DNA of 64,000 nucleotides from Acidovorax sp. 107 (GCF_003058055.1 NZ_QBTZ01000001.1:2048501-2112500), one strand, 5' to 3'. Shown: positions 46,860 to 59,800, counted from the stretch's first letter. Numbers and translations: made by a program. Notes: generated from the sequence alone by a model not told the origin.

Positions 46860-47581
46860 TGATGGCCTTGCGCGCCGCAACGACGATCCTGCTCTGGGCA
46901 CTGGCCGCCCCTGCCGTACAGGCGGCAGGGTTTGGCCCCCCAGAGGGAACACTGCCCGTTTACGCATTGCCCGTGGCCGTACCCCCCGGTGCACTGTCGC
47001 CGTTGCTGTCTGCCTCGCTCTTCCGAGAAGAATCCGGCACCGGGGCCGCGCGCGCCTACTACCTGGGCGCAGGGGTTGCGGGCTCGCGCCTGCAAATCCC
47101 CGACTCGCCGGGTGCTACCGCCTGGAAAGTAGTGCCCGCCACCGATTGCGCGCGCCTAGAGCAGGTACCCACCGCACTTCTGCACACCCCTTCCGTGCAG
47201 GCAGTGCCGGTGCAGCAGAACCCGCTGCCTATGGAGTGCGCGGCAGCCTTCGAGGGCAGCTGTACCAGCCGAGACGGAGCACTGCGCATCACCACGGTCT
47301 TCGAGGGTCGGCGCCGCGCCGCGCGGGTGGGCGGCGGCTTCTTTGGCACCGAAGGCACCATCGACACCACGTTCTACACGGGCGTTCGCACGCTCAGCAT
47401 CGAGCACCTGCCCAGCCGTCTTGTGTTGCGCATGCAGGAGCGCCTGAACAACACCAACGGCTACAGCGCACCGCAGACCGCCATCCGCTATCTGCCGGAG
47501 CTGCAGCGCCTGTTGCTGCTCGGCGCCTCGGAGGCGCATGGCATGCCACAAGCGCACTGCGTTGCCCTGCCTCCACCGTAA
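46859..47581 (+). CDS. Unknown secreted protein
   Basis: Not recognised. A 240-aa protein with a clear signal peptide (ALRAATTILLWALAAPAVQA, cleaved near residue 23). The mature part contains four cysteines (TDCARLE, MECAAAF, GSCTSRD, AHCVALP), a number suited to two disulfides, and strand-like sequence (DGALRITTVFEGRRR, IDTTFYTGVRTLSIEHL). It overlaps the AhpD-like gene by one base (TGATG), so the two are translationally coupled; functional linkage is not evident. Two adjacent ATG codons could serve as start. Confidence 0.7.
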   Translation: MMALRAATTILLWALAAPAVQAAGFGPPEGTLPVYALPVAVPPGALSPLLSASLFREESGTGAARAYYLGAGVAGSRLQIPDSPGATAWKVVPATDCARLEQVPTALLHTPSVQAVPVQQNPLPMECAAAFEGSCTSRDGALRITTVFEGRRRAARVGGGFFGTEGTIDTTFYTGVRTLSIEHLPSRLVLRMQERLNNTNGYSAPQTAIRYLPELQRLLLLGASEAHGMPQAHCVALPPP

Positions 47582-47606
47582 CCGCCTCGCCGCTGCGGTC
47601 CATGCA

Positions 47607-48026
47607 TCAACTGACCAGTGCGCGCATCCAGTCCGGCAGCGGCGCCGCCTTCTGCTGCGGAAAGTCCACCCAGATGATCGTGGCCCCGCCGGCCGCACAG
47701 ACAACACCCGGCTGGTCCACCCGCTCCATCGTGCCCCAGGTTTCGAACGTGGTGCGGCCCGGGTCGCTCACGTAGAGCTTGAGCAGCACGTCGGCCGGGT
47801 ATTCGAGTTGCTTGTAGAAGTTGCAGAACGCATTGACGATGACCGGTCCCTGGCCGCGCGGGTCGGGGTTGCAGCCCACCGACACCATCCACTCGATGCG
47901 TGCGGTTTCCAGGTAGCGAAAGTACACGGTGTTGTTGACATGGCCCATCGCATCCATGTCGCCCCAGCGCACCGGGAACCGCATCTCGAAGACCAGCTTC
48001 TTGACCTCAGGGATTTCTATCTTCAT
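47607..48026 (-). CDS. Hot-dog acyl-CoA thioesterase (4HBT/YbgC type)
   Basis: A 139-aa single hot-dog domain. The active-site region is VRWGDMDAMGHVNNTVYFRYLE, here quoted as its two halves VRWGDMDAMGHVNN and TVYFRYLE; the Asp and His-Val-Asn-Asn pattern is that of 4-hydroxybenzoyl-CoA thioesterase-like proteins. It hydrolyses acyl-CoA thioesters. The ATG at 48026 is 20 bp after the SDR gene stop, so the two genes form an operon. The C-terminal part (AAGGATIIWVDF) is normal. Acyl chain preference cannot be read from sequence. Confidence 0.88.
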   Translation of the reverse strand: MKIEIPEVKKLVFEMRFPVRWGDMDAMGHVNNTVYFRYLETARIEWMVSVGCNPDPRGQGPVIVNAFCNFYKQLEYPADVLLKLYVSDPGRTTFETWGTMERVDQPGVVCAAGGATIIWVDFPQQKAAPLPDWMRALVS

Positions 48027-48046
48027 AGCCGCCCACGCCCCGAGGA

Positions 48047-48829
48047 TCAGACCGCGAAGCCGTCGTCGGCAGCAATCACCGCGCCGTTCACAAAATGGCT
48101 CTGGTCGCTGGCCAACATCACCAGCAGCGCATCCAGGTCCTGCGGCTGGCCCACGCGCTTGCGGGGCAGCATGTCCATGAGCTTCTTGCCCTGCTCGGTC
48201 TGCCAGTGGTGGTGGTTGATCTCGGTATCGATGTAGCCGGGGCAGATCGCATTCACGTTGATGCCGAACCGGCCCCACTCCAAGGCCATGGCCTTGGTCA
48301 TCTGCACCACGGCGGCCTTGCTCATGCAATAGGCGCCGATCTGCGGCAGCACCTTCAGGCCCGCCATGGACGCGATATTGATGATGCGTCCGCCCGTGAA
48401 GCTGCCCGGCGCTGCGCCGCGCGAGCGGGCCAGCATGCGTTTGCCCACCTCTTGCGCCACAAAAAAGGCGCCCTTCACGTTGGTGTCAAAGATGAAGTCG
48501 TAGTCCTCGGGCGTCACGTCCTGGATGCGCTGGGTGGTGCTCACGCCCGAGTTATTCACCAGAATGTCAATCGACCCCATTTCGGTCTCGGCGTGGGCCA
48601 CGGCGGACTTGATGGAGTCGTGGTCGGTCACGTCCAGCTCGATCACATGGGCGTCACCGCCCTCGCCTTCGATGCGCGCGCGCAGCTCCTTGAGTTTTTC
48701 CACCCGGCGGCTGGCCAGCACCACCCCTGCGCCCGCGCGGGCCAGCGTGCGGGCAAACTGCGCGCCCAGCCCGCTGGAGGCGCCCGTGATGAAGGCCACG
48801 CGGCCGGACAAGTCGATGCTGTATGCCAT
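48047..48829 (-). CDS. Short-chain dehydrogenase/reductase
   Basis: A 260-aa classical SDR. The NAD(P)-binding glycine motif is TGASSGLG near residue 16; the NNSG segment, catalytic Ser (NIASMAGL) and YCMSK (Tyr/Lys) are all present, as is PGYIDTE at the substrate side. An arginine pair after strand 2 (ASRRVEKL) suggests NADP preference. It forms an operon with a thioesterase and is divergent from ETF-ubiquinone oxidoreductase, which points to fatty or branched-chain acyl-CoA oxidation rather than sugar metabolism. Confidence 0.9.
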   Translation of the reverse strand: MAYSIDLSGRVAFITGASSGLGAQFARTLARAGAGVVLASRRVEKLKELRARIEGEGGDAHVIELDVTDHDSIKSAVAHAETEMGSIDILVNNSGVSTTQRIQDVTPEDYDFIFDTNVKGAFFVAQEVGKRMLARSRGAAPGSFTGGRIINIASMAGLKVLPQIGAYCMSKAAVVQMTKAMALEWGRFGINVNAICPGYIDTEINHHHWQTEQGKKLMDMLPRKRVGQPQDLDALLVMLASDQSHFVNGAVIAADDGFAV

Positions 48830-48855
48830 TTAGAGTCTCCCTACTGATCAAAATA

Positions 48856-48867
48856 GAACGGTCGTTC
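48856..48867. promoter_or_regulatory. TetR-type palindromic operator GAACG-GT-CGTTC
   Basis: A perfect 5-2-5 palindrome in the 139-bp divergent region between the SDR/thioesterase operon and the ETF-ubiquinone oxidoreductase gene, 27 bp from the SDR start. This shape is typical of TetR-family regulators of fatty-acid and branched-chain amino-acid degradation in proteobacteria. No such regulator is encoded in the window, so it would act in trans. Confidence 0.6.
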
Positions 48868-48968
48868 GATTGTCTATATTCCGTGAATACAATCAGTCGC
48901 CAGACAGACAGGGCGCGGTCGGCGCTCTGTAGAAAATAATCCATTATCAAACGCCCGACGAGAAGCCC

Positions 48969-50669
48969 ATGACCAACGAAGAAATCCTCGCCCAATACGG
49001 CCCCCGCGAATCCATGGAATACGACGTGGTGGTCGTTGGCGGCGGCCCTGGCGGCCTTGCCACTGCGATCCGCCTGAAGCAACTGGCGGCCGAAAAAGGC
49101 CAGGACGTCTCGGTGGTGGTGCTCGAAAAAGGCTCCGAACCCGGTGCGCACATCCTGTCGGGCGCCATCATGGACCCCAAGGCCCTGACGGAGCTGATCC
49201 CCGACTGGAAAAAGCGCGGCGCTCCGCTGAACCAGCCCGTCACCGACGACGCCTACATCTTCCTCAGCGAAAAGTCGGGCTTTCGTGTGCCCAACATGTT
49301 CCTGCCACCGTTTGCGCACAACCACGGCAACTACATCATCAGCCTGGGCAACCTGACCAAGTGGCTGGGCGAACAGGCCGAAGCCCTGGGCGTGGAAATC
49401 TTCCCCGGCTTCACGGCTGCAGAAGTCCTCTACAACGACAACGGCTCCGTCAAGGGCGTGGCCACCGGCAATATGGGTATCGGCAAGGACGGCGAGCCCA
49501 CCGAGAACTTCCAGCTCGGCATGGAGCTGCTGGGCAAGTACACCGTGTTTGCCGAAGGCGCACGCGGCCACCTGGGCAAACAGCTGATTGCCAAGTTCCA
49601 CCTCGACAAGGACCGCGACCCGCAAAGCTTCGGCATCGGCGTGAAGGAGCTGTGGGAGATTGACCCCAAGAAGCACCAGCCCGGTTTTGTGATGCACACC
49701 GCCGGCTGGCCCATGGAGAACGACACCTACGGCGGCGCCTTCCTGTACCACCTGGAGGGCAACAAGGTGGCCCTGGGCTTCGTCACCGGCCTGGGTTATG
49801 CCAACCCCTACCTGAGCCCGTTCGAAGAATTCCAGCGCTGGAAGACGCACCCCAACGTCCGCTACTACTTCGAAAACGAAAAGGGCGAGATCACGGCCAA
49901 GCGCCTGTCCTACGGCGCACGTGCCATCAACGCCAGCGGCATCAACGCTTTGCCCAAGACGGTGTTCCCGGGCGGCGCACTGGTGGGCTGTAACGCGGGC
50001 TACCTGAACGTGGGCCGCATCAAGGGCAGCCACGCCGCCATCAAGACCGGCATGCTGGCCGCCGAAGCCGCTTATGACGCCGTGGTGGCAGGCCGCCAGC
50101 ACGACGAGCTGACCGCCTACCCCGAAGCCTTCGAAAAGAGCTGGCTGCACACCGAGCTGAACAAGGACCGCAACTTCAAGAACTGGTTCAAGTACGGCCT
50201 GACCACGGCCACGCTGATGAACGGCTTTGAGCAGTTCGTGCTGCGCGGCCACATCCCCTGGACGCTGCACCGCGACAAGCCCGACCACGCGTACCTGAAG
50301 CCCGCAGCAGAGTGCAAGCCCATCGTCTACCCCAAGCCCGATGGCAAGCTGACCTTCGACCGCCTCTCCAGCGTGTTCATCAGCAACACCAACCACGAAG
50401 AGAACCAGCCCGCCCACCTCACGCTCAAGGACCCGAGCGTGCCGGTCAACATCAACCTGGCCAAGTACGCCGGCCCCGAGGCGCGCTACTGCCCGGCGGG
50501 TGTGTACGAGTTTGTGCCCGACACCACCAAAGGCGGCGATGCCCAGCGCCTGCAGATCAACGCGCAAAACTGCGTGCACTGCAAGACCTGCGACATCAAG
50601 GACCCCACGCAGAACATCGTGTGGGTCACGCCGGAAGGCGGCGGTGGCCCGAACTACGCGGGCATGTAA
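48969..50669 (+). CDS. Electron-transfer flavoprotein-ubiquinone oxidoreductase
   Basis: A 566-aa membrane-associated iron-sulfur flavoprotein that passes electrons from ETF, reduced by acyl-CoA dehydrogenases, to ubiquinone. The FAD-binding VVVVGGGPGGLATAIRLKQ begins near residue 19. The GAHILSGAIMDP segment and the membrane-surface region are normal. The C-terminal ferredoxin-like part has YCPAGVYEFVPD and CVHCKTCDIKDPTQNI, supplying the 4Fe-4S cysteines. Length and order match the family. A strong terminator follows 33 bp downstream, so the gene is monocistronic. Confidence 0.96.
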   Translation: MTNEEILAQYGPRESMEYDVVVVGGGPGGLATAIRLKQLAAEKGQDVSVVVLEKGSEPGAHILSGAIMDPKALTELIPDWKKRGAPLNQPVTDDAYIFLSEKSGFRVPNMFLPPFAHNHGNYIISLGNLTKWLGEQAEALGVEIFPGFTAAEVLYNDNGSVKGVATGNMGIGKDGEPTENFQLGMELLGKYTVFAEGARGHLGKQLIAKFHLDKDRDPQSFGIGVKELWEIDPKKHQPGFVMHTAGWPMENDTYGGAFLYHLEGNKVALGFVTGLGYANPYLSPFEEFQRWKTHPNVRYYFENEKGEITAKRLSYGARAINASGINALPKTVFPGGALVGCNAGYLNVGRIKGSHAAIKTGMLAAEAAYDAVVAGRQHDELTAYPEAFEKSWLHTELNKDRNFKNWFKYGLTTATLMNGFEQFVLRGHIPWTLHRDKPDHAYLKPAAECKPIVYPKPDGKLTFDRLSSVFISNTNHEENQPAHLTLKDPSVPVNINLAKYAGPEARYCPAGVYEFVPDTTKGGDAQRLQINAQNCVHCKTCDIKDPTQNIVWVTPEGGGGPNYAGM

Positions 50670-50701
50670 GCACCGTCAAAATTCATAGCACCTTGCGCTT
50701 G

Positions 50702-50728
50702 AAGGGCCTGCACTGCAGGCCCTTTTTT
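50702..50728 (+). terminator. Rho-independent terminator after ETF-ubiquinone oxidoreductase
   Basis: GGGCCTG (50704-50710) pairs with CAGGCCC (50716-50722) around a five-base loop, followed by a run of six T. On the opposite strand the A-rich left flank is weak, so it mainly serves the plus-strand gene. Confidence 0.9.
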
Positions 50729-50762
50729 ATGGAAATCAGTCCGATCTGCAGCGCAATACCCC

Positions 50763-52436
50763 TCACGCAGCTGCGCGTGTGAGCTGAAACTGCCCCATCG
50801 CACCCGCCAGCCGGTTGGCCTGGTCCTTGAGGCTCTGGGCCGCTGCGGCGCCCTGCTCCACCAGCGCGGCGTTCTGCTGCGTCATGTGGTCGAGCTGGTC
50901 CACCGCCTGGCTCACTTGGCCGATCTGCGTGCTCTGCTCGCTGCTGGCCTCGTTGATCTCGGACATCAGCGTGGTCACACGCTCCACGCTTTGCACGATG
51001 TCGCCCATCGTGGAGCCCGCGGTGACCACCAGCCGGGCGCCGTCACTCACCTTGTCCACGCTGGTGGAGATCAGTGCCTTGATCTCGCGCGCCGCATTGG
51101 CACTGCGCCCGGCCAGGCCCCGCACCTCGCTGGCCACCACGGCAAAGCCGCGCCCCTGCTCGCCCGCACGGGCCGCCTCCACGGCCGCATTGAGCGCGAG
51201 GATGTTGGTCTGGAACGCAATGCCGTCGATGATGCCCACGATGTCGGCGATCTTCTTGCTGCTGGCATTGATCTCCTCCATGGTCTTGACCACCTGGTTG
51301 ACCACTTCGCCCCCCTTGCTGGCCACCTCGGTGGCGTTGAGCGCCAGCGCGTTGGCCTGGCGCGTGCTGTCGGCATTGGCGGCCACCATCTGCGCCAGCT
51401 GGGCAATGCTGGCCGCCGTCTGCTGCAGGTTGCTGGCCGCGTGCTCGGTGCGCATGCTCAGGTCGGTGTTGCCTGCGGCCACTTCGGAGCTGGCCACATG
51501 GATGGATTCGCCCGAGTCACGCACCTCGGTCACCACGTAGTGCAGTGACTCGACCATCTTGTCCAGCGCAGTGAGCAGCTGGCCGATCTCGTCGGTGCGC
51601 TGGGTTGGCATGCGCACCGTGAGGTCGCCCTGCGCCACCACAGCGGCCGCCTCGGACGCCTGGCGCAATGGCAACACGATGGAGCGCCGCAGCAGCCAGC
51701 CAAACAGCGCCGACAGCGCCACCACCACCAGCACCGCCACGGCGCTGATCCATTGCGCACGGGACGCGTCGGCAATCATGCTGTCGCCCGCCTTCAGGGA
51801 GGACTGCTCCGACGCCGCGAGCAACTGGTCGATGGACCGCAGGTATTGGGTCAACGCGGCGGCGTGCTCCTGCAGCTCCTTCTGGCTGATGATCTTGGCT
51901 TCCAGTGCGTTCTGCACCAGCGCGTCCCGCAGCACGGCGTATTTCTGGCGCTCGGCCTGGGCCTGAGCCCACAGGGGCCTCGCGCTCTCGCTGGAAGACG
52001 CCTTGGTCAGCGCTTCATCAATGCGCTTGCGCATGGCGTCTTCGGCGGCGATCTGGTTGCGCATTTCGGCCACCAGGGGGAACACATCGGACGACATCGT
52101 GGCGCGCAACGCAATCTGGCCGATATAGACCGACTGGGTTTTCCAGTCACGCACGGTGCGTTCGATGGGCAGTTGCTCCGTGGTCAGCAACGTGGCCTGG
52201 CGGCTCGTGTCCTGCCCTGTGAGCCAGGTGGTGGCACCCAGCAGCGCCACCGCAAAGCCCAGGATGCCAAAGCTGGCCGCCAGCTTCTGGCCCACGCTCA
52301 GAGTCCGGCGGCGCCGGGCAGGTGCTGGGCTCTGGGCGGCAGCGTCTGGCGCCGCACGGCTGAACTCCGCGCCGGCCGGTGCGGTGGAGAAGGCGGCGCC
52401 GCCAGGCGCCCCGGAAGTGGCGGGCAAATAGTTCAT
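50763..52436 (-). CDS. Methyl-accepting chemotaxis protein
   Basis: A 557-aa inner-membrane receptor. An unusual Pro/Ala-rich N-terminal extension of about 45 residues precedes the first transmembrane helix (about 50-72). A periplasmic four-helix-bundle sensor (about 73-230), the second helix (about 232-252), HAMP (LLRRSIVLPLRQASEAA) and the cytoplasmic signalling domain follow. The hairpin tip is intact (IDGIAFQTNILALNAAVEAA). No C-terminal CheR-binding pentapeptide is present. Ligand unknown. Alone, ahead of the 5-oxoprolinase gene on the same strand but 130 bp downstream of it, it is probably separately transcribed. Confidence 0.92.
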   Translation of the reverse strand: MNYLPATSGAPGGAAFSTAPAGAEFSRAAPDAAAQSPAPARRRRTLSVGQKLAASFGILGFAVALLGATTWLTGQDTSRQATLLTTEQLPIERTVRDWKTQSVYIGQIALRATMSSDVFPLVAEMRNQIAAEDAMRKRIDEALTKASSSESARPLWAQAQAERQKYAVLRDALVQNALEAKIISQKELQEHAAALTQYLRSIDQLLAASEQSSLKAGDSMIADASRAQWISAVAVLVVVALSALFGWLLRRSIVLPLRQASEAAAVVAQGDLTVRMPTQRTDEIGQLLTALDKMVESLHYVVTEVRDSGESIHVASSEVAAGNTDLSMRTEHAASNLQQTAASIAQLAQMVAANADSTRQANALALNATEVASKGGEVVNQVVKTMEEINASSKKIADIVGIIDGIAFQTNILALNAAVEAARAGEQGRGFAVVASEVRGLAGRSANAAREIKALISTSVDKVSDGARLVVTAGSTMGDIVQSVERVTTLMSEINEASSEQSTQIGQVSQAVDQLDHMTQQNAALVEQGAAAAQSLKDQANRLAGAMGQFQLTRAAA

Positions 52437-52567
52437 GAGCGTTCTCCTGTTTCATTTCCCGCACCGTGCGGGGGTGAAATCCGGCGGGGCCAGCGACGTG
52501 CACCGTGCGCCCCCGCAGGTTCGCAGCACACAGCGCCGACCCCACCGGGGGTCAGCAATCCATCACG

Positions 52568-56221
<3,654 letters not shown>

Positions 56222-56270
56222 GTGTAGTGGCTCCGAGATAAAAAAATGGAAAGAGGTGGTGGCTGTGTGG

Positions 56271-56819
56271 CTAGGCGATGGCAAGGTGGGCGGGGGCCAG
56301 CCTTTGCATGACCTGCCACACGGCAGGAATGGGGGGTGCGGTGGCCAGAGCCCGCTCCACAGGGCACCAGGGGCTTGCCAGCGAAGCGGCCCAGGCCATC
56401 ACGGGCAAGATGTCGGCGGGCGGCAGGGTCTGCATGGTGTCGATCACGATGCGAAGCTCCTGCGCCAGGCGGTTGCCGGGGGCAAATCGCCAGTGGTATT
56501 GGCCGCCCGCCACACACACGGCGCGGTTTTCCTTGGCAGTCATGGCAGACAGCCACAGGCAGTGAAAGTCGGCGCAGGCCGGGGCTGGAGGCTCGGTCAG
56601 GCAGAAGGTGTAGGCGTTTTCGTAAGCGCGGCCAAAGTTGCGCACCAGGGTCTCGGCTATGGCCTCGCGGCCCAGGGTGCATGCTGGGGCCTGCCCGTCG
56701 CCCTGGCGCATTTCCATCTGCAGCAGCGCGCCACCGGCAAAGGCTTGCGCAATGAGGTGCGGACGATTGAGGTCCTTGGCGCGCAGGTACATCTCGATGG
56801 TGTCTGAGGGCGTGTGCAT
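56271..56819 (-). CDS. NTF2/SnoaL-like protein of unknown function
   Basis: A 182-aa soluble protein, probably of the cone-shaped NTF2-like fold: an N-terminal helix ([20 protein letters not shown]), then [12 protein letters not shown] and strand segments such as [22 protein letters not shown]. No catalytic residues can be assigned. The ATG at 56819 follows GGAGAAGC-like sequence; longer readings overlap the TRAP receptor. It is 31 bp downstream of that receptor and 49 bp upstream of the oxoprolinase, so it belongs to the operon and may isomerise or bind the substrate. Confidence 0.65.
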   Translation of the reverse strand: MHTPSDTIEMYLRAKDLNRPHLIAQAFAGGALLQMEMRQGDGQAPACTLGREAIAETLVRNFGRAYENAYTFCLTEPPAPACADFHCLWLSAMTAKENRAVCVAGGQYHWRFAPGNRLAQELRIVIDTMQTLPPADILPVMAWAASLASPWCPVERALATAPPIPAVWQVMQRLAPAHLAIA

Positions 56820-56850
56820 GGTGCTTCTCCTGAAAGGCGTGCAGGGAAGG

Positions 56851-57816
56851 TCAGCGCTGCGTGTAGTACGGGATGAAGATCTGGTTGGCCTCGCTGCCCA
56901 CCGAGCGCACCCACTCGCGCGAGAACCGCTCGCCCAGGCGCTTGAGTTCGGCATCAAAATCTGCTGGCGCACGATCCACCTTGATGCCCTTGCGCTGCAG
57001 CTCGGCCACCGACTCTTCGGCCACCGCAGCGCTCATGGCCCAGCCGCGCGTCTCTGCCTCGGCGGCAGCCTTCGTCACCGCCTGGCGTGTGGGTGCAGGC
57101 AGTGCATCAAAAGCCTGCTGGTTCACAAAAACGATGTTCTTGGGAAACCAGGCGTTGATGCCGTAGTACTGCTTGATCTGGCCCCAGACCTGGTTCTCTA
57201 CCCCCGTGAGGGCGGAAGTGATCATGGAATCGAGCTTGCCCGCCGACAGAGCCTGGTTGACTTCCACCATGGGCACGTCCACGGGCGTGGCGCCCAGCAG
57301 CTCGGCAATGCGCACGGTGCCAGGGTTGTAGGTGCGCATGCGCGTGCCCTTGAAGTCGGCGGACGAGCGCACGGGGTTGATCGAGAACAGCCCCTGCGGC
57401 GGCCAGGGCACTGCGTACAGCGCCTTGAGCCCCTTACTGGCCATGTGCGACTCGATCAGCGGCCGCTGCACGTCCCACATGCGCCGCGCGTCGGCATAGC
57501 TGCGCACCACAAAGGGCACAGCATCTGCCCCGGCGATGGGGATGTCCCGCACCAGGTTGGTCATGATGGTCTCTCCCGCCTGGGCCTTGCCCTCCTGCAC
57601 GGCCTGGGGGATCTCGTTCAGCTTGAACAAGGCGTTGTTGGCATGGACCTCGATGTGCAGCGCGCCTGCCGAGGCACGCTCTACGTCTTGCGCAAACTGC
57701 ACGAGATTGCGGGTATGAAACGACTCCGCGCGGTAGCCCGTGGCCAGCTTCCACTGGGTCTGGGCGTGCAGCACCGGGGCCACGGCGAACGCGGCCAACA
57801 ACACCAAGGTCTTCAT
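56851..57816 (-). CDS. dctP: TRAP transporter solute receptor (DctP family), copy 1
   Basis: A 321-aa periplasmic binding protein. The signal peptide (MKTLVLLAAFAVAPVLHA) precedes WKLATGYRAESFHTRNLVQF. The conserved ligand-arginine segment reads GTRMRTYNPGTVRIAELLG (about residues 155-173). It is a paralogue of the receptor at 59801-60766 with nearly the same motif there. Two DctP proteins (DctP6 and DctP7) of Bordetella pertussis are known to bind pyroglutamate, and their genomic association with 5-oxoprolinase-type genes is what is seen here. It follows dctM by 42 bp. Confidence 0.92.
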   Translation of the reverse strand: MKTLVLLAAFAVAPVLHAQTQWKLATGYRAESFHTRNLVQFAQDVERASAGALHIEVHANNALFKLNEIPQAVQEGKAQAGETIMTNLVRDIPIAGADAVPFVVRSYADARRMWDVQRPLIESHMASKGLKALYAVPWPPQGLFSINPVRSSADFKGTRMRTYNPGTVRIAELLGATPVDVPMVEVNQALSAGKLDSMITSALTGVENQVWGQIKQYYGINAWFPKNIVFVNQQAFDALPAPTRQAVTKAAAEAETRGWAMSAAVAEESVAELQRKGIKVDRAPADFDAELKRLGERFSREWVRSVGSEANQIFIPYYTQR

Positions 57817-57858
57817 GGGGAACTCCTGTGCGGACGTTGCGGGCGTGGGTGCTGGGGG

Positions 57859-59157
57859 TCAGCCTTGCATCTGGCGGGGCAGCCAGAGCACGACATCTGG
57901 CACGAAGTACGTCATCACGACGGCCACAATCATCAGAGCGAACAGAGGCAGCGCCGTGCGTGCAATCCAGGTCACTTCGCGCCGGGTCATGCCCTGCAAC
58001 ACAAAGAGGTTGAAGCCCACGGGCGGCGTGATCTGCGCCATCTCGACCACCAGCACGATGAAGATGCCGAACCACACCAGGTCAAAGCCTGCAGCCTCCA
58101 CCGTAGGCAGCAGCACTGCGATGGTCAGCACCACCATGGAGATGCCGTCCAGGAAGCAGCCCAGCACAATGAAGAACACGATGAGCAGCAGCATCAGCGC
58201 AAAGGGCGACAGGTGCAGCGCCCCGATGAACTCGGCCAGGTGCCGTGGCAGGCCGATGAAGCCCATGGCCAGCGTGAGGAACGCGGCACCCGCCAGGATG
58301 AGGCCGATCATGCAGTACACGCGGCAGGCAGCGACCAGCCCTTCCTTGAAACGCTCCCAGTTCAGCGAGCCCTCGATCTTGGCCAGGATCAACGACCCGG
58401 CCACACCCAGCGCCGCAGCTTCGGTAGCGGTGGCAATGCCGCTGTAGATGGCGCCCAGCACCACGACGATGAGCGACACGACGGGAATAAGGTGGCGGGA
58501 GGCATACAGCTTTTGCACAAAGCTGAGACGGGCGTCAGGCGCAGGCACCTTGTCCTTGTTGAACAAGGCCCACACCACGATGTAGCCCATGAACAGCGCA
58601 GCCAGCATCAGCCCCGGAATCACCCCTGCCAGGAACAGCTTGGAGATCGACACGTTCGCCGCCACGCCGTAGACGATCATGATGATCGATGGCGGAATCA
58701 GCAGTCCGAGCGTGCCCGCACCGGCCAATGTGCCCACGGAGATATCTTCGGGATAGCCGCGCTGCTTGAGTTCAGGCAGCGTGATCTTGCCGATGGTGGA
58801 GCAGGTGGCGGCCGATGAGCCCGAGATGGCTGCGAAGATGGTGCAGCCCACCACGTTGACGTGCAGCAGGCGGCCGGGCAAGCGCTCCAGCCAGGGCGCC
58901 AGGCCCTTGAACATGCTGCTCGACAGCTTGCTGCGGAACAGGATCTCGCCCATCCACAAAAACAGCGGCAAAGCCGTCAGCGTCCAGCTGGAGGTAGACC
59001 CCCAGATGGTCAGCATCATGCTGTCGCCCACCGGGCGGTTGGTAAAAAACTCCATGCCGACCAAAGCCACTGCCAGCAGTGACAGGCCGATCCACAGGCC
59101 CGATCCGAGCACTGCGAACAGCACCACGATCAGACCCAAAGCGATGATGACGTCCAT
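57859..59157 (-). CDS. dctM: TRAP transporter large permease (DctM)
   Basis: A 432-aa inner-membrane protein with about 12 transmembrane helices. It shows the DctM hallmarks GAGTLGLLIPPSIIMIVYGV, ATATEAAALGVAGSLILA and AQITPPVGFNLFVLQGMT. It forms the Na+-driven translocation channel with the small subunit. It is encoded 21 bp after dctQ with AGGAGA before the ATG. It has two possible receptors in the operon. Confidence 0.95.
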   Translation of the reverse strand: MDVIIALGLIVVLFAVLGSGLWIGLSLLAVALVGMEFFTNRPVGDSMMLTIWGSTSSWTLTALPLFLWMGEILFRSKLSSSMFKGLAPWLERLPGRLLHVNVVGCTIFAAISGSSAATCSTIGKITLPELKQRGYPEDISVGTLAGAGTLGLLIPPSIIMIVYGVAANVSISKLFLAGVIPGLMLAALFMGYIVVWALFNKDKVPAPDARLSFVQKLYASRHLIPVVSLIVVVLGAIYSGIATATEAAALGVAGSLILAKIEGSLNWERFKEGLVAACRVYCMIGLILAGAAFLTLAMGFIGLPRHLAEFIGALHLSPFALMLLLIVFFIVLGCFLDGISMVVLTIAVLLPTVEAAGFDLVWFGIFIVLVVEMAQITPPVGFNLFVLQGMTRREVTWIARTALPLFALMIVAVVMTYFVPDVVLWLPRQMQG

Positions 59158-59178
59158 GATGAAGTCTCCTGGAACGGG

Positions 59179-59688
59179 TTATTCGGAACGTGCTGCTTCG
59201 GACACCGCCATGAAGGCCGTCCCCTGGAAACGCAACACCAGCGCATGGGCAAACGCCAGCGCAAAACCAATGCAGCCCATGGCCATGCTGATCTGGGGAA
59301 TCCACAGCGGCGACGCGTCGGCCGCGGGCGAGATGTCGTGGGTGATGTAGGAGATCCACACCGAACGCACGGCATAGCAGGCGATGTACACGGACAGCAC
59401 CAGCGCGCTGACCAGGCAGAACCACTCGAAGGCACTGCGCCAGCGGGCGGGCAGCCTGTCCAGGATGAGCGTCACGCGGATGTGATCGCCGTTTTGCAGC
59501 GTGCTGGGCAGCGCAAAGAACAAGGCAGCGGCAATGGCGTAACCCGCGTAGGCGTCGAGTCCGTCGATGTTGAGGTGGATGACTTCGCGGGCAAAAACGC
59601 CCAGCGTGACTGCGCCGAACGCGGCCAGCATCGACAGGCCGGACAGCAGCATCAGCAGCCTGTAGAAATTTCGGACGAGCTTGTCCAT
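59179..59688 (-). CDS. dctQ: TRAP transporter small permease (DctQ)
   Basis: A 169-aa inner-membrane protein with four hydrophobic helices and the DctQ pattern: NFYRLLMLLSGLSMLAAFGAV, LPSTLQNGDHIRVTLILDRL, and a terminal helix (MGCIGFALAFAHALVLRF). It pairs with DctM. The gene lies 112 bp downstream of the second dctP gene; that gap holds a GGCCCC-GTG-GGGGCC hairpin (59765-59779) that could protect the abundant receptor mRNA or attenuate read-through. Confidence 0.9.
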   Translation of the reverse strand: MDKLVRNFYRLLMLLSGLSMLAAFGAVTLGVFAREVIHLNIDGLDAYAGYAIAAALFFALPSTLQNGDHIRVTLILDRLPARWRSAFEWFCLVSALVLSVYIACYAVRSVWISYITHDISPAADASPLWIPQISMAMGCIGFALAFAHALVLRFQGTAFMAVSEAARSE

Positions 59689-59800
59689 GGCGTACTCCTG
59701 TAACGCTTGAAAAAGAGGGGGGAGCGGTAATGAAATTGCGGGGGTAGCGCGCGGTGCGCTACCCGGCCCCGTGGGGGCCTTCAGACATGTTCAGACGCGA

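Noticed and set aside
48654..50579. A 641-codon minus-strand frame opposite ETF-ubiquinone oxidoreductase
   Set aside because: Shadow frame; the plus-strand product has FAD and 4Fe-4S motifs and a matching terminator.
50680..50710. A possible sixth copy of the interspersed repeat (CATAGCACC...GCGCTTGAAGGGCC)
   Set aside because: Only fragments match and the spacing is shorter; it overlaps a clear terminator, which explains much of the sequence.
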